A DNA stretch of 64,000 nt. It comes from an uncultured delta proteobacterium. Lineage in GTDB: Bacteria > Desulfobacterota > Desulfobulbia > Desulfobulbales > Desulfocapsaceae. The notes under the pieces are model-generated. The model searched no databases, was not told the DNA's origin, and saw only the letters and a list, made by a program, of their open reading frames with translations. Location: positions 1 through 64,000 of the forward strand of contig CAIQWD010000068.1 in assembly GCA_903875445.1 (NCBI GenBank). Direction: 5' to 3'. The stretch's first letter is position 1; every line of letters starts with the position of its first letter. The translations under genes and the position numbers were made by a program. Of the stretch, positions 15,665 through 24,870 are shown in pieces.

Positions 15665-18331
15665 TTATTCCTTCCTCGCCAGGGCGGCCTTGACTTTGTC
15701 GGGGGTCGCCGGCAGGTCGCAGATCCATACGCCCGCAGCGTTGTTGATGGCGTTGATTACCGCCGGTGCGGTCGGCACCATGCACATCTCGCCGATGCCG
15801 GTAACTCCGAGGGGTCCCTTCGGCCGCGGGGTTTCGCGGATGATGGTTTCCATCTGAAAATGTTCCTTGATACTCGGGAACTTGAAAGTCACCCAGTCCT
15901 TGGTCTTGCCGGCGACATACTCCTCGCGGAGGGCAAAACCGACCCCCATATCCATGCCGCCTTCCAGCTGGCCGGTGAGATTCTGGGGATTGATCACCGG
16001 GCCGGCATCGACGGCGGTGGTCATTTTCAATACCCTCACCTTGCCGGTCTCGGTGTCGACCTCCAGTTCCGCCAGCTGCACGGCATGCACCTGCGACTCA
16101 AAGGACGGCCCCTGGCCGGTCTGGGTGTCAAGCGGCCCGGCATCCTCGTTCTTCTTGCGACCGAGATAGCGTCTGCTTTTTCCAGCGGCCTCAAGTTCGG
16201 CCCCGGTTTTTGCCCTCGCCTCCTGCATCGCCGCTTTCAGCTGCCTGAGGGCGTCGATCAGGGCGTTGCCGATCATATAGGTGATCCTGCTGCCCGCCGC
16301 AGGACCGCTTGCCGCGGTATTATCGGTATCACGGGTGTGGAGGCGGATACGCTCCATCGACAGGCCCATGAACTCGGCTGTCAACTGGCTGAGCATCGAG
16401 TCGTTGCCCTCGCCCGGGTCGGCCACCGCCGCATAGATGCTGATGCCGCCGTCGTCGTCAAGCTCGACCGAGGCCACCGACACATCGCCCGGACCGCCGA
16501 TGCCGAAGGCGCCGGCGGCAAGGCCGACACCGCGGCGGATCTTGCCCTGGCGAAACGGTGCTGCCTCCTGCACGGCCCGCAGGTAGTGCGGCCGTAGCGC
16601 CTCCAAAAGTTCCGGGAACGGCCATTCGGTGACGGTCCGACCGGTCGATTTGCTCTGCCCTGCTTTCAGGGAATTGCGCAGGCGGAATTCCAGTGGGTCG
16701 ATACCCATCTTTTCGGCCAGCATATCCATGGCGCATTCGAGGGCAAAATTGGCCTGGGGCGGACCGGCCCCGCGGGCGGCGCTGCCCCAGGGGTTGTTGG
16801 TATAGACCAGGCGACCGCGAGCGTCGACGTTGGGAATATTGTACGAGCCGGAGAGCATCAAGAGAGCCCGGTGCACCACCACATGGCCGATGGAATAATA
16901 GGCGCCCTTGTCGACCACGAAATCGTTGCAGTAGGCAGTCAGTTTGCCTTCCTTATCCGCCGCCAGCTTGACATCGAGGGCAAAGGAATGGCGCTTCGAG
17001 GTCATCTGCATGCTTTCGGCAAGGCTCGGAATATAGCGGACCGACCGACGGAAATGAAGCGCCGCGGCCCCGGCGATACCCTCGGAGATGACATCGATCT
17101 TGATACCGAATTGGCCGCCGGAATAGGCCTCGACATACTTCATATTCTCCCAGCCAAGTGCCGCCTGGAGCATCGCCAGGTGAAAGTGGATATTGATGCT
17201 GCGGCCGATGATGACCAGCTTATCCTCTTCCTCGGCATCCTCGCTTTTTTCCCAGTAGGCGATGGTCGCCTCGGGTTCAAGCGGGGCCTGGTGGTTGATC
17301 TGGGTCTTGAACTTGGCCTCGATTACCGCAGCCGAACTACGCAGGGCCTCCTGCGCATTGCCTTTCACCTGCGGCTGATTGAAGCAGAGATTGGGAAAGT
17401 CCGGGTGCAGCTGGGCCGCGCCTGGCGCAAGCGAGGCCTCGGGGCTGTCGAGAACCGGCAGGGGTTCAAGCTCGACCTTGACCGCGGCCAGGGCCGCTTC
17501 GGCCTGGGCACGGGTTGTAGCCGCCACCGCCAGGATCGGATCGCCGATATAGCGAACTGTATCGCGGCAGAGCACCGGCCGGTCGGCCACCAGATATTTC
17601 AGGGTATTGGTACCTTTAATATCGGCGGCGGTCATGACCCCGGCGACACCCGGCATGGCTGCGGCGGTAGTAGCATCGATGGAAACGATCCGCGCATGGG
17701 GAAGAGCACTGCGCAGCACCGCCAGCTCAAGGGCGCCCTGCAAACGGAAATCGGCGGTGAAATGGGCAGTGCCGCAGGCCTTGGCCAATGCAGAGGGCCG
17801 TGGGTGGGAAACGCCCAGCCCGCCCTGATCCGGCAGAGGTCGGAGACTATCCGGGCTCAGTTCACCGCGGAGAAAACGACCGGCCAGCTGTACCGCCTCG
17901 ATGATCTTGGTATAGCCGGTGCAGCGGCACAAATTGCCACGCAAGGCCTTAATGATCTCTTCTTCGGTCGGATCGGCATTGCTATCGAGCAGGGCCTTCG
18001 TCGCCATAATCATCCCCGGGGTGCAGAAACCGCACTGGATGGCCCCGGAGAGGACAAAGGCCTCCTGGATGAGATGCGGATTTTCCGGCGTCCCCAGGCC
18101 TTCGACGGTGATGACCTCCGCCCCGTCGAGATCGGCGATACGGGCAAGGCAGGCACGCACCGCCTTCTTGTTGACGATGACCATGCAGGCGCCGCACTGG
18201 CCCTTGCGATCACAGGATTGCTTGGCGCCGGTGAGCCGCAGATCCTCGCGCAGCAGATCGAGTAAGGCGGTTTTCGGCTCGGCGATCCATTCATGCCAGG
18301 TGCCGTTGACGCTGATTCGAACTTTTTTCAT
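15665..18331 (-). CDS. Molybdenum hydroxylase, fused 2Fe-2S / Mo-cofactor aldehyde oxidoreductase
   Basis: This 888-residue single-chain xanthine-oxidase-family enzyme lacks an FAD domain. The N-terminal plant-type 2Fe-2S domain has CDRKGQCGAC (about 40-49); the second 2Fe-2S helical domain has CGFC and CRCTGY (about 100-140). The two molybdopterin domains follow from about 175 to the end, with the catalytic Glu in GVTGIGEMC near residue 857. This is the architecture and near length of Desulfovibrio gigas aldehyde oxidoreductase (907 residues). It should oxidise an aldehyde with water as oxygen source and pass electrons to a ferredoxin- or flavodoxin-like acceptor. Encoded 57 bp after gabT, it may oxidise succinate semialdehyde. 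GAGGAG precedes ATG 18331. Confidence 0.9.
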   Translation of the reverse strand: MKKVRISVNGTWHEWIAEPKTALLDLLREDLRLTGAKQSCDRKGQCGACMVIVNKKAVRACLARIADLDGAEVITVEGLGTPENPHLIQEAFVLSGAIQCGFCTPGMIMATKALLDSNADPTEEEIIKALRGNLCRCTGYTKIIEAVQLAGRFLRGELSPDSLRPLPDQGGLGVSHPRPSALAKACGTAHFTADFRLQGALELAVLRSALPHARIVSIDATTAAAMPGVAGVMTAADIKGTNTLKYLVADRPVLCRDTVRYIGDPILAVAATTRAQAEAALAAVKVELEPLPVLDSPEASLAPGAAQLHPDFPNLCFNQPQVKGNAQEALRSSAAVIEAKFKTQINHQAPLEPEATIAYWEKSEDAEEEDKLVIIGRSINIHFHLAMLQAALGWENMKYVEAYSGGQFGIKIDVISEGIAGAAALHFRRSVRYIPSLAESMQMTSKRHSFALDVKLAADKEGKLTAYCNDFVVDKGAYYSIGHVVVHRALLMLSGSYNIPNVDARGRLVYTNNPWGSAARGAGPPQANFALECAMDMLAEKMGIDPLEFRLRNSLKAGQSKSTGRTVTEWPFPELLEALRPHYLRAVQEAAPFRQGKIRRGVGLAAGAFGIGGPGDVSVASVELDDDGGISIYAAVADPGEGNDSMLSQLTAEFMGLSMERIRLHTRDTDNTAASGPAAGSRITYMIGNALIDALRQLKAAMQEARAKTGAELEAAGKSRRYLGRKKNEDAGPLDTQTGQGPSFESQVHAVQLAELEVDTETGKVRVLKMTTAVDAGPVINPQNLTGQLEGGMDMGVGFALREEYVAGKTKDWVTFKFPSIKEHFQMETIIRETPRPKGPLGVTGIGEMCMVPTAPAVINAINNAAGVWICDLPATPDKVKAALARKE

Positions 18332-18349
18332 TGTATCTCCTCTTTTTCA

Positions 18350-18374
18350 GGAGGGTGCATACAATGCACCCTCC
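18350..18374 (-). promoter_or_regulatory. Perfect 11-bp hairpin between gabT and the Mo hydroxylase gene
   Basis: GGAGGGTGCAT, loop of three, ATGCACCCTCC. On the transcribed minus strand it sits 8-10 bases before the GAGGAG ribosome binding site of the molybdenum hydroxylase and just after the gabT stop. No T-run follows, so it may be an RNA-processing or stability element or partial terminator that sets the gabT to hydroxylase ratio. Confidence 0.55.
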
Positions 18375-18388
18375 GATACCAACTTGAA

Positions 18389-19699
18389 TTAGGCGCGGAT
18401 AGCTGCAAGCCCGTCGCGGACGATAGCCAGCCCCTTTTCGAGCTGCGCATCGGTAATTACCAGCGGCATCAGAAACCTGATGATATTACCGTAGGCACCG
18501 CAGGCAAGGATGATGAGGCCCCGGTCAAAACAGAATTTCACCAGCGCCTTGGTTTCCGCCGCCGCCGGCTCCTTGGTCTTGCGGTCTTTCACCAGCTCCA
18601 TGGCGATCATCGGCCCGAGGCCGCGCACATCGCCGATTATTGCATTCTCTTTTTGCATGACCTGCAGGGCTTCCCGCAGCTTGTTACCAAGCTTTTTACC
18701 TTTTTCCAGCAGATTTTCCTCGGTAAAAATATCAAAAACTGCAAGTGCGGCAGCGCAGGCCAGCGGATTGCCGTTATAGGTGCCGCCGATGCCGGAGGCG
18801 TGGACGCTGTCCATGATCTCCTTTCTGCCGACCACGGCGCTGAGCGGCATGCCGGCGGCCAGACTCTTGGCGACGGTGGTCAGGTCGGCGGCGACGCCGT
18901 ACTGCTCCATGGCAAACATCGTTCCGGTACGACCGATACCACTCTGCACCTCATCGGCGATGAGGAGAATGTTGTTGGCCTTGCAGATGGCTTCCAGTTT
19001 CTTAAAATACTCGGGTGGCGGGGCAACGAAACCGCCTTCGCCCTGTACCGGTTCGAAAATGATGGCGGCGGTTTGTTCGGCCGGTACGTAATTGACGAAG
19101 AAGTCCTGCAGCCGGTCGGCGCATTCAACGCCGCATCCTGGATACTGCAGATTATACGGGCAGCGGTAGCAATTGGCAAAGGGCATCCGGTACACTTCCG
19201 GGGCAAAGGGCCCGAGGCCGAGCTTGTAGGGTTTGACCTTGGAGGTCAGGGTCATGCACATCAGGGTGCGTCCGTGAAAGCCGTTTTCAAAGGCGATGAT
19301 CGCCGGTTTCTTGGTGTAGTAGCGGGCAATTTTCACGGCGTTTTCCACCGCCTCGGCGCCGCTGTTGGCAAACATCGCTGCCTTGGGGAAATCCCCCGGA
19401 ACCGCCGCGCAGAGCTTCTCGGCGAGCCGGACCGGTCCCTCGTAGGGGGTCACCATAAAGCAGGTATGGGTGAATTTTTCCGCCTGATCTTTTATCGCCT
19501 GAACCACCTTCGGATGCGAGTGGCCGACGTTCATCACCGCGATGCCGCCGCCGAAATCGATATACTCCCGGCCCTCGACATCGGTGAGCAGCGCTCCCTT
19601 GGCGTGGGCGATATAGCGATCGGTGCCGCTGACATTGCCTTTGGCGATAACGTTATTGCGACGTTCGTGCAAGCTGCTGTTGGTTTGTTTGGTATTCAT
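18389..19699 (-). CDS. gabT: 4-aminobutyrate aminotransferase
   Basis: This 436-residue class III aminotransferase shows YIDFGGGIAVMNVGHSHP, the PLP-contacting FANSGAEAVENAVKIAR, FENGFHGRT, IFEPVQGEGGF, LLIADEVQSGIGRTG, and the Schiff-base Lys in VAKSLAAGMPLSAVVG near residue 275. The IGGTYNGNPLACAAAL end is typical of GabT. It transfers the amino group of GABA to 2-oxoglutarate, giving succinate semialdehyde and glutamate. Closely related omega-amino acids such as 5-aminovalerate remain possible. It is the first gene of the operon 19699 to 14162 and has a strong sigma54 promoter at 19786-19803. Confidence 0.92.
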   Translation of the reverse strand: MNTKQTNSSLHERRNNVIAKGNVSGTDRYIAHAKGALLTDVEGREYIDFGGGIAVMNVGHSHPKVVQAIKDQAEKFTHTCFMVTPYEGPVRLAEKLCAAVPGDFPKAAMFANSGAEAVENAVKIARYYTKKPAIIAFENGFHGRTLMCMTLTSKVKPYKLGLGPFAPEVYRMPFANCYRCPYNLQYPGCGVECADRLQDFFVNYVPAEQTAAIIFEPVQGEGGFVAPPPEYFKKLEAICKANNILLIADEVQSGIGRTGTMFAMEQYGVAADLTTVAKSLAAGMPLSAVVGRKEIMDSVHASGIGGTYNGNPLACAAALAVFDIFTEENLLEKGKKLGNKLREALQVMQKENAIIGDVRGLGPMIAMELVKDRKTKEPAAAETKALVKFCFDRGLIILACGAYGNIIRFLMPLVITDAQLEKGLAIVRDGLAAIRA

Positions 19700-19785
19700 G
19701 GTCTTCCTCTCTTTTTTTTAAAACAGTCATCTGACAACGGTCCGGAGCTCCCGGATCATTATGATAAATAAGCTAGTCCACGTAT

Positions 19786-19803
19786 TGCAAAATTTGCGCC
19801 AAC
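19786..19803 (-). promoter_or_regulatory. Sigma54 promoter of the gabT operon
   Basis: On the minus strand the element reads TTGGCGCAAATTTTGCA, with GG and GC exactly ten bases apart, matching the sigma54 consensus TGGCAC-N5-TTGCA at -24/-12. Transcription would start about 75 bases before the gabT ATG. An AAA+ activator must drive it; the regulators at 23168 and 26998 are candidates. I could not see a shared enhancer site. Confidence 0.75.
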
Positions 19804-19825
19804 TTCTCTGATCTCATTGAGCAGG

Positions 19826-22800
19826 TTATGGGCAATTGGCCATCGCCCTCCTCTCTAAATGCGCGGCAACCGCTTCAAGAAAAGCCTCCTCCCTGTTGCC
19901 GTGATACACCATCGACGAGGCGATTTCACTGGCCAGGATGGCAAATTTAATCTTCTCCGGCAACCTCCCTAGCCTATCCCGGAAGTGGCTGCCCTCCTTG
20001 GTCAGCATCTCGGGGAGGTGTTCGAGGATGGCCTGACGATACAATGGCTGGTCGCAAACCTCCGGATGTGCCCGGAAGTAGCTGAACAGGCGAGCATAGC
20101 AATCGTTGATTTCCCGGCTGACCGCATTGGAGATATCGGTGTAGAGAAGTTCTCCGGCTGCCTCCCGGTGCCGACTGAAGATCACCTTGGCCTCTTCCTC
20201 CGCCCGTTTTTCCAGGATTTTCAAGACATCCGCGACATATTCCGGTTTATTTGCGAGAAACTCCTCCTCGCTCAGCAGGAGGTTGGCGATTATCTCGTAG
20301 GAGGAAGAGATAACCCCGCATTTATTGGCGGAGGCATCGCGCATCAGGATAATTCCACCTTTCTGCAGGGCCGTCCTCGCCTCAGGGGTGATAAACGAAT
20401 TAGCACCCTCGACAATAACCCGGCACAAGGGCTCGCCGGTCTCCGTAAAAAAGCCCTGCCAGTTACCGGCATCGATCGTCTCCGGTCTGCCGCCCGCCGG
20501 GATAAACAGGTCGGCCGGCACGGTGAAGATAAGGGAGTTGTACTCCTTGTAGAACTCATCATTGGAGATCCACTGCTCAACCAGGCCACCCTCGGTGCGA
20601 ATCACCTTCTTGAACAACTCCTGCATACCTTGCCGCCGGGTGATGCTGCGGTACAGGAGATAGCCGCCCGGATGCAAGGCCTGGGGGTTAAAGGCACTCA
20701 CATCGTCTTTGAGAATAATCGCCCGCAGGGCCTCATGGTCGGCACCCTGCGGATCTACAAGGGCTGCCGAACCGTCGAGGATCAGGGGTATCTGCACCTT
20801 TTGGCAGCGGTCGAGAAGGATGGCCAGGCAGTTGCCGGCCACATCGCCGTTCGGACCGCCGGTAAAGATCACCCGGAAGGGATCGCGGGCCATCTTGATG
20901 CCAAGGGTCGCGAGACAGACCTCGGCGAAGCGGATCACGCCGGTCGAGGTCACCCCGTAATCCTTATGGTTGATTCCCACCTTTTTGCTGGACATGATCC
21001 CGGCGCCGAGGATGTAGCCGCGGCGCACCGCCTCCCGCGCCACCAACTCGATCATGGAGTCGTGCATGTTCTCATCCGGCCCGAGTTCAATGGGTTCCTC
21101 CTCCCGGTAGTAGTCGACCACCCGTGGGTCACGGGCCTTGCCGTCTTTTGTGACGAAGAGATCAAGAAAACCGCTGATCAGGGCGTACTGGAGGAGATGG
21201 AGCCGGCGGCGCAGTTGCCGCCCGTCCAAACCTGTCTCTGCCTCCAGGACGGCGACCATCTTCGAGCCACCCTCATAGATATCCTTGTTTTTCAGATGCT
21301 GGGTATGGGCCAGGACATAGGTCTCGCGAAAGAGGCTGTTGGCGGCGGTAACATAATCGTCGCGGCCCTGGGTGAGGATCGTCCGCCAGCCGCCCCGGGC
21401 GATATCCGAGAAGCCGATATGGTAGGCCGAACCCGACCTGCTGGAAAAATAGGTCACCCGGAAAGGTCGGTCGGCCGGCAGGTCGCCGGTGAATTCGCTG
21501 TCCAGGTGGCCGAGATAAGCCGGATCGAGGCGAAAGGCCAGGGCTCGTTTCTCGGCAATGAAGAAATTGGTCTTCAGGGTATGGGTGATAAATAGCAGGC
21601 AGCAGCGGAAGATGGTCCGCCGGAACTGATCGAGAAAGCGGCGGCCGGTGGTGAAGTTTTCGACCATCTCGGTGGTTTCCAGCCTGGCAATGGCATAGCG
21701 GTTGTCCCGACCCGCATCCTCTGGGTCGAAGCGGACGTGAAAGAGACGTACCAGCTGCAAAGTGAGTTCAGGATGGTTGTGAAAGGCCCGCGACACCCCC
21801 TCCAAATCGAAACTGTCCGGGTGGGCATGGGCGAGATTGGTGTGACAGAAACCAATAAAGGCGCGCACCAGGGTGACATCCGGGCCACCGGCGATGCCAC
21901 CGGCAATAAAAGTGTCGTAGGAAAGCGAGGTCATCGGCAGGAGCAGGGTGGTATACATCTCCGCTCGAAGCCTAGCAAATAGCTCTGATTTTTTATCGAC
22001 CAGCTGGCCCCCTTCCGCCCTGACGTAGAAAGTTGCCAGCAAAAACGGCTGCTCCCCTTCATGGATAGTCAGACAATAGGCGCGGTGCACATGCAGCTCC
22101 AGACGCCGGAAGACCTCGAAGATCTGCAGCAGAAATCCCTTGTCCGGCGGATTGGCAACCCCGAAGAGTACCCGCGACTCCGGCACGCCAGCCACTCCTG
22201 CGCCCTCCTCCACATCGAGAAAAATGCCGCCGAGGGTGCGGCATTCGCCGAACAGCCGGAGCAGGCGGGCAATCCTCTGGGGTGGCGAGGTGCGGACATA
22301 TTTTTTATTGTTACTCCACAAAAGATCGAGCAAGGACGGCACATCGCCTGCAGCGACTGTACTCTCTTTTGCGGCGACCTCGGCCAGCACCGCCCGGACG
22401 ATCTCCTCCGGGATAGCCGTTTCCTCAGTCTCCGGAAGAACGCTCTGATCCGCTACGCAGTTGAAGTCAAACTCCAGCACCTCAAGGGGAAAAGCGGTGT
22501 TCGGGATAGGTCCGTAAGAGGTGTGCAGCTGGGCATAGGCAATCGGCCTCTCCGGCAACGAACGCAGGGCCGAATGCAAGGCCCCCGGCACCCCCAGCTG
22601 GGCGATGCTGATGTTTTTCTCATTGTCCGCCAGGGTGAAGCGGCGGTTGCGCTCCAAGAGGTGAAGATCGGCGGCCAGAACCGCCACTTCCTCGATATCC
22701 TCACTGTTGCAGAAAAAGAAATAGGGATGCATGCCGGTCTTCAGCCAGGCGAGATTCTCCGCCAGCATGGCCCTGGTATTGGCAATAGAATTTTCAACCT

Positions 22801-22834
22801 GGGCAAGTATCAGCCCGTGATCCTTGACGACCAT
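19826..22834 (-). CDS. Large NAD-dependent glutamate dehydrogenase
   Basis: This protein of about 1002 residues belongs to the large GDH family (GDH2/NAD-GDH, 115-kDa type). The catalytic core is recognised by SSRSGSAYHIGFSDIARGGWRT, SKKVGINHKDYGVTSTGV, the dinucleotide-binding FTGGPNGDVAGN and VEGANSFITPEAR. The N-terminal ~400 residues form the regulatory region. It oxidises glutamate to 2-oxoglutarate and ammonium with NAD+, the catabolic direction. Next to gabT it would regenerate the 2-oxoglutarate that GABA transamination consumes. ATG 22834 is chosen because GAGAGGTGG precedes it; an ATG at 22855 lacks a ribosome binding site. Confidence 0.92.
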   Translation of the reverse strand: MVVKDHGLILAQVENSIANTRAMLAENLAWLKTGMHPYFFFCNSEDIEEVAVLAADLHLLERNRRFTLADNEKNISIAQLGVPGALHSALRSLPERPIAYAQLHTSYGPIPNTAFPLEVLEFDFNCVADQSVLPETEETAIPEEIVRAVLAEVAAKESTVAAGDVPSLLDLLWSNNKKYVRTSPPQRIARLLRLFGECRTLGGIFLDVEEGAGVAGVPESRVLFGVANPPDKGFLLQIFEVFRRLELHVHRAYCLTIHEGEQPFLLATFYVRAEGGQLVDKKSELFARLRAEMYTTLLLPMTSLSYDTFIAGGIAGGPDVTLVRAFIGFCHTNLAHAHPDSFDLEGVSRAFHNHPELTLQLVRLFHVRFDPEDAGRDNRYAIARLETTEMVENFTTGRRFLDQFRRTIFRCCLLFITHTLKTNFFIAEKRALAFRLDPAYLGHLDSEFTGDLPADRPFRVTYFSSRSGSAYHIGFSDIARGGWRTILTQGRDDYVTAANSLFRETYVLAHTQHLKNKDIYEGGSKMVAVLEAETGLDGRQLRRRLHLLQYALISGFLDLFVTKDGKARDPRVVDYYREEEPIELGPDENMHDSMIELVAREAVRRGYILGAGIMSSKKVGINHKDYGVTSTGVIRFAEVCLATLGIKMARDPFRVIFTGGPNGDVAGNCLAILLDRCQKVQIPLILDGSAALVDPQGADHEALRAIILKDDVSAFNPQALHPGGYLLYRSITRRQGMQELFKKVIRTEGGLVEQWISNDEFYKEYNSLIFTVPADLFIPAGGRPETIDAGNWQGFFTETGEPLCRVIVEGANSFITPEARTALQKGGIILMRDASANKCGVISSSYEIIANLLLSEEEFLANKPEYVADVLKILEKRAEEEAKVIFSRHREAAGELLYTDISNAVSREINDCYARLFSYFRAHPEVCDQPLYRQAILEHLPEMLTKEGSHFRDRLGRLPEKIKFAILASEIASSMVYHGNREEAFLEAVAAHLERRAMANCP

Positions 22835-23167
22835 GCTCCACCTCTCATTTTGCATTTATTGGTTTTTGAAGACTGCCCGTTGAAGCCACCGGAGGCGATC
22901 AACAGGGAGTGAAAATGCAAACTGCGGGCCGGAAACAACATTTCCAATATTTCTTAACCATTACTTATTGTTACAAGAAATATGCCGACATCCTGGATAA
23001 AATTTTGATTAGAAAATGAATCGATTTTTCTCGAAATGACCGATAAATATACTGTATATGTCGATCTAATTATGGATCATCGAATTATCAAAATTTGTGT
23101 TGATATTTCTGCTCGATATATTCAAGACTGATCTGCATGCGAATCAAAAGACCATCCCCAGAGTCTT
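22835..23167. other. Intergenic region upstream of glutamate dehydrogenase
   Basis: This region contains the sigma54 element at 22916-22932 and, about 170 bp upstream of it, an inverted repeat TATCAA-N8-TTGATA (23086-23105). That repeat is a possible enhancer site for the adjacent activator. The region is AT-rich. Confidence 0.5.
22916..22932 (-). promoter_or_regulatory. Sigma54 promoter of NAD-glutamate dehydrogenase
   Basis: On the minus strand it reads CCGGCCCGCAGTTTGCA, with GG and GC ten bases apart and a consensus TTTGCA -12 box; the -24 box departs from TGGCAC at two positions. The predicted start of transcription is about 70 bases before ATG 22834. The sigma54 activator gene lies immediately upstream. 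Confidence 0.65.
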
Positions 23168-24592
23168 TCAACCGATCTTATACTGCTTGAATTTGCGGAC
23201 CACCGACGGCTGGCTGATGCCGAGCTGTCGGGCGACCTCGCGGGTCGTTCGGCAGTGTTTTCGCGCCTCAAGCAACAACTCTTTTTCATAGGCCTGCAAT
23301 TTTCCGCCAAGATCCTCCTCTTCTCCTCCGGTAGAAAAGGCATGGCCGTTGCGGCAATCCCGGACGGAGGTGGCCGAGACGGTGTCGAGAATAAACTCAT
23401 TGATCTGCTCGTCGTTACTCATGACCACCGCATTTTCGAGTATATTGCGAAGCTCCCTGACATTACCGGGAAACCGGTAATCCTGTAGGCTGCGAATGGC
23501 CCGCGGGCTGATGCTCTTGGCGCATTTATAGGTGCGGTTGGCCTCGGCCAGATAAAAGCGCGTCAGCCCGGCGATGTCCTCCCGCCGTTCCCGTAAGGGA
23601 GGAATCTGCAGGATAAAGGAGTTGAGACGGTAGTAGAGATCCTTGCGAAATGCCTTTTCCCCGACCAGGCCGAGCAGATCCTTGTTGGTGGCGGCAATAG
23701 TCGCGCATTCGACCTTGATCGAACGGGTGCCGCCGACCCTGCGGATCTCATGGTTATCGAGGTATTTGAGGAGCTTTGCCTGAAGCGGCAGCGGCATGTC
23801 GCCGATCTCATCGAGAAAGAGCGTGCCGCCCTGGGCCAGTTCGAATAAACCGATCTTGCCCTTTTCGTCGGCACCGGTGAACGCTCCTTTTTCGTAGCCG
23901 AAGAGCTCCGCCTCAAGCAGGTTTTCCGGCAGGGCGGCGCAGTTGATCTCGACCAGGGGATGGTTATTGCGGGAACTGTTTTTATGAATGAGTCTCGCTA
24001 AAAGGCCTTTGCCGGTTCCCGACTCGCCAAGGATGAGAATATTCGAAGCCCCTATCTGCGAGAGCTTCAGAGACATCTGGAGAATCCGCCGCATAGCGGC
24101 ACTCTCGGCGATGATGTCGTTGCGCTCAAGTTCGAGCAGGGAGATGCCGGTCAGCTCCTCGCGGTATTTTTCTCGCGCCTGCTGGCTCTCTTCGAATTCT
24201 TTTCTGAGGGTGTTCAACTCGGTCATATCCCGCTCGTTGACGACGATCAGGACAATCCGCCCATCTTCGGCAAGCGAAGGCGTTCCGGTTGACAACAGAT
24301 ATTTGCCGGTCTTGGCAATATGCTGCATCACCGTCTGCCGGCGACCGCTGCCGAGGACCCTCGTTGTCACCGACTGGTCGAAGATCTTGCGGGCCACCAG
24401 GTCCTTGATATTGTGGCCGATGACATCCTCCGCCCGAATGCCGTTCAGGGTCTCGGAAGCCTTGTTGATGTTGATAACCACGCCCTTGCCGTCGCAGACC
24501 CAGATCCCGTCGGAAGAGGAATGGAAGATGGTGGCAAACTGGCGACTTAAGGTCTCAAAGGAAATTTCAGTGTAATTTTCGGCGGTATGCAT
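23168..24592 (-). CDS. PAS-domain sigma54-dependent transcriptional activator
   Basis: This 474-residue one-component enhancer-binding protein has an N-terminal PAS domain (about 15-130; SDGIWVCDGKGVVININKA) and an AAA+ domain with Walker A GESGTGKGLL (about 190) and the sigma54-contacting GAFTGA in YEKGAFTGADEKG. The Fis-type helix-turn-helix at the C-terminus (TTREVARQLGISQPSVVRKF) is of the RocR/TyrR style. It has no receiver domain, so it is probably switched by a ligand in the PAS pocket. It lies directly upstream of, and in line with, NAD-glutamate dehydrogenase and the gabT operon, both with sigma54 promoters, and is the likeliest activator of both. GGAGGTGG precedes ATG 24592. Confidence 0.92.
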   Translation of the reverse strand: MHTAENYTEISFETLSRQFATIFHSSSDGIWVCDGKGVVININKASETLNGIRAEDVIGHNIKDLVARKIFDQSVTTRVLGSGRRQTVMQHIAKTGKYLLSTGTPSLAEDGRIVLIVVNERDMTELNTLRKEFEESQQAREKYREELTGISLLELERNDIIAESAAMRRILQMSLKLSQIGASNILILGESGTGKGLLARLIHKNSSRNNHPLVEINCAALPENLLEAELFGYEKGAFTGADEKGKIGLFELAQGGTLFLDEIGDMPLPLQAKLLKYLDNHEIRRVGGTRSIKVECATIAATNKDLLGLVGEKAFRKDLYYRLNSFILQIPPLRERREDIAGLTRFYLAEANRTYKCAKSISPRAIRSLQDYRFPGNVRELRNILENAVVMSNDEQINEFILDTVSATSVRDCRNGHAFSTGGEEEDLGGKLQAYEKELLLEARKHCRTTREVARQLGISQPSVVRKFKQYKIG

Positions 24593-24739
24593 CGCACCAC
24601 CTCCGCTGCAAGCTTTGATTTGGATGGTTATCGGTTCTTTGATTTTTTCTCGCTGCCTTCGCTGACTCTGCAGTCGAGGGCTTTAAATTGTCGAGCAATA
24701 ACCGTGCCGTCCGACCCTGCAGGACGTCTTATACAGTTA

Positions 24740-24756
24740 TGGGCGTAATTATTGCA
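24740..24756 (+). promoter_or_regulatory. Possible sigma54 promoter of the dCache kinase/regulator operon
   Basis: TGGGCGTAATTATTGCA has GG and GC ten bases apart and a consensus TTGCA box. It lies 115 bp before the kinase ATG at 24871, within the divergent gap 24593-24870. The -24 box is only partly consensus, so this is tentative. Confidence 0.4.
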
Positions 24757-24870
24757 GTGGTTCATCACGCTTTGTTGTTCGCTAAAAAGATGCAAAATCC
24801 ACCTTTCTTTCCCTCCTGAAGTAAGGTTTACTACCGCTATTCCCCACCGCCACATCCGCGAAGGTTTTAG

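Noticed and set aside
16871-18265. 464-codon antisense frame inside the Mo hydroxylase gene, and similar long antisense frames at 18293-19771, 19985-21595 and 4761-6128
   Set aside because: High-GC third-position bias creates long opposite-strand frames; the sense-strand genes have full domain matches while these have none.
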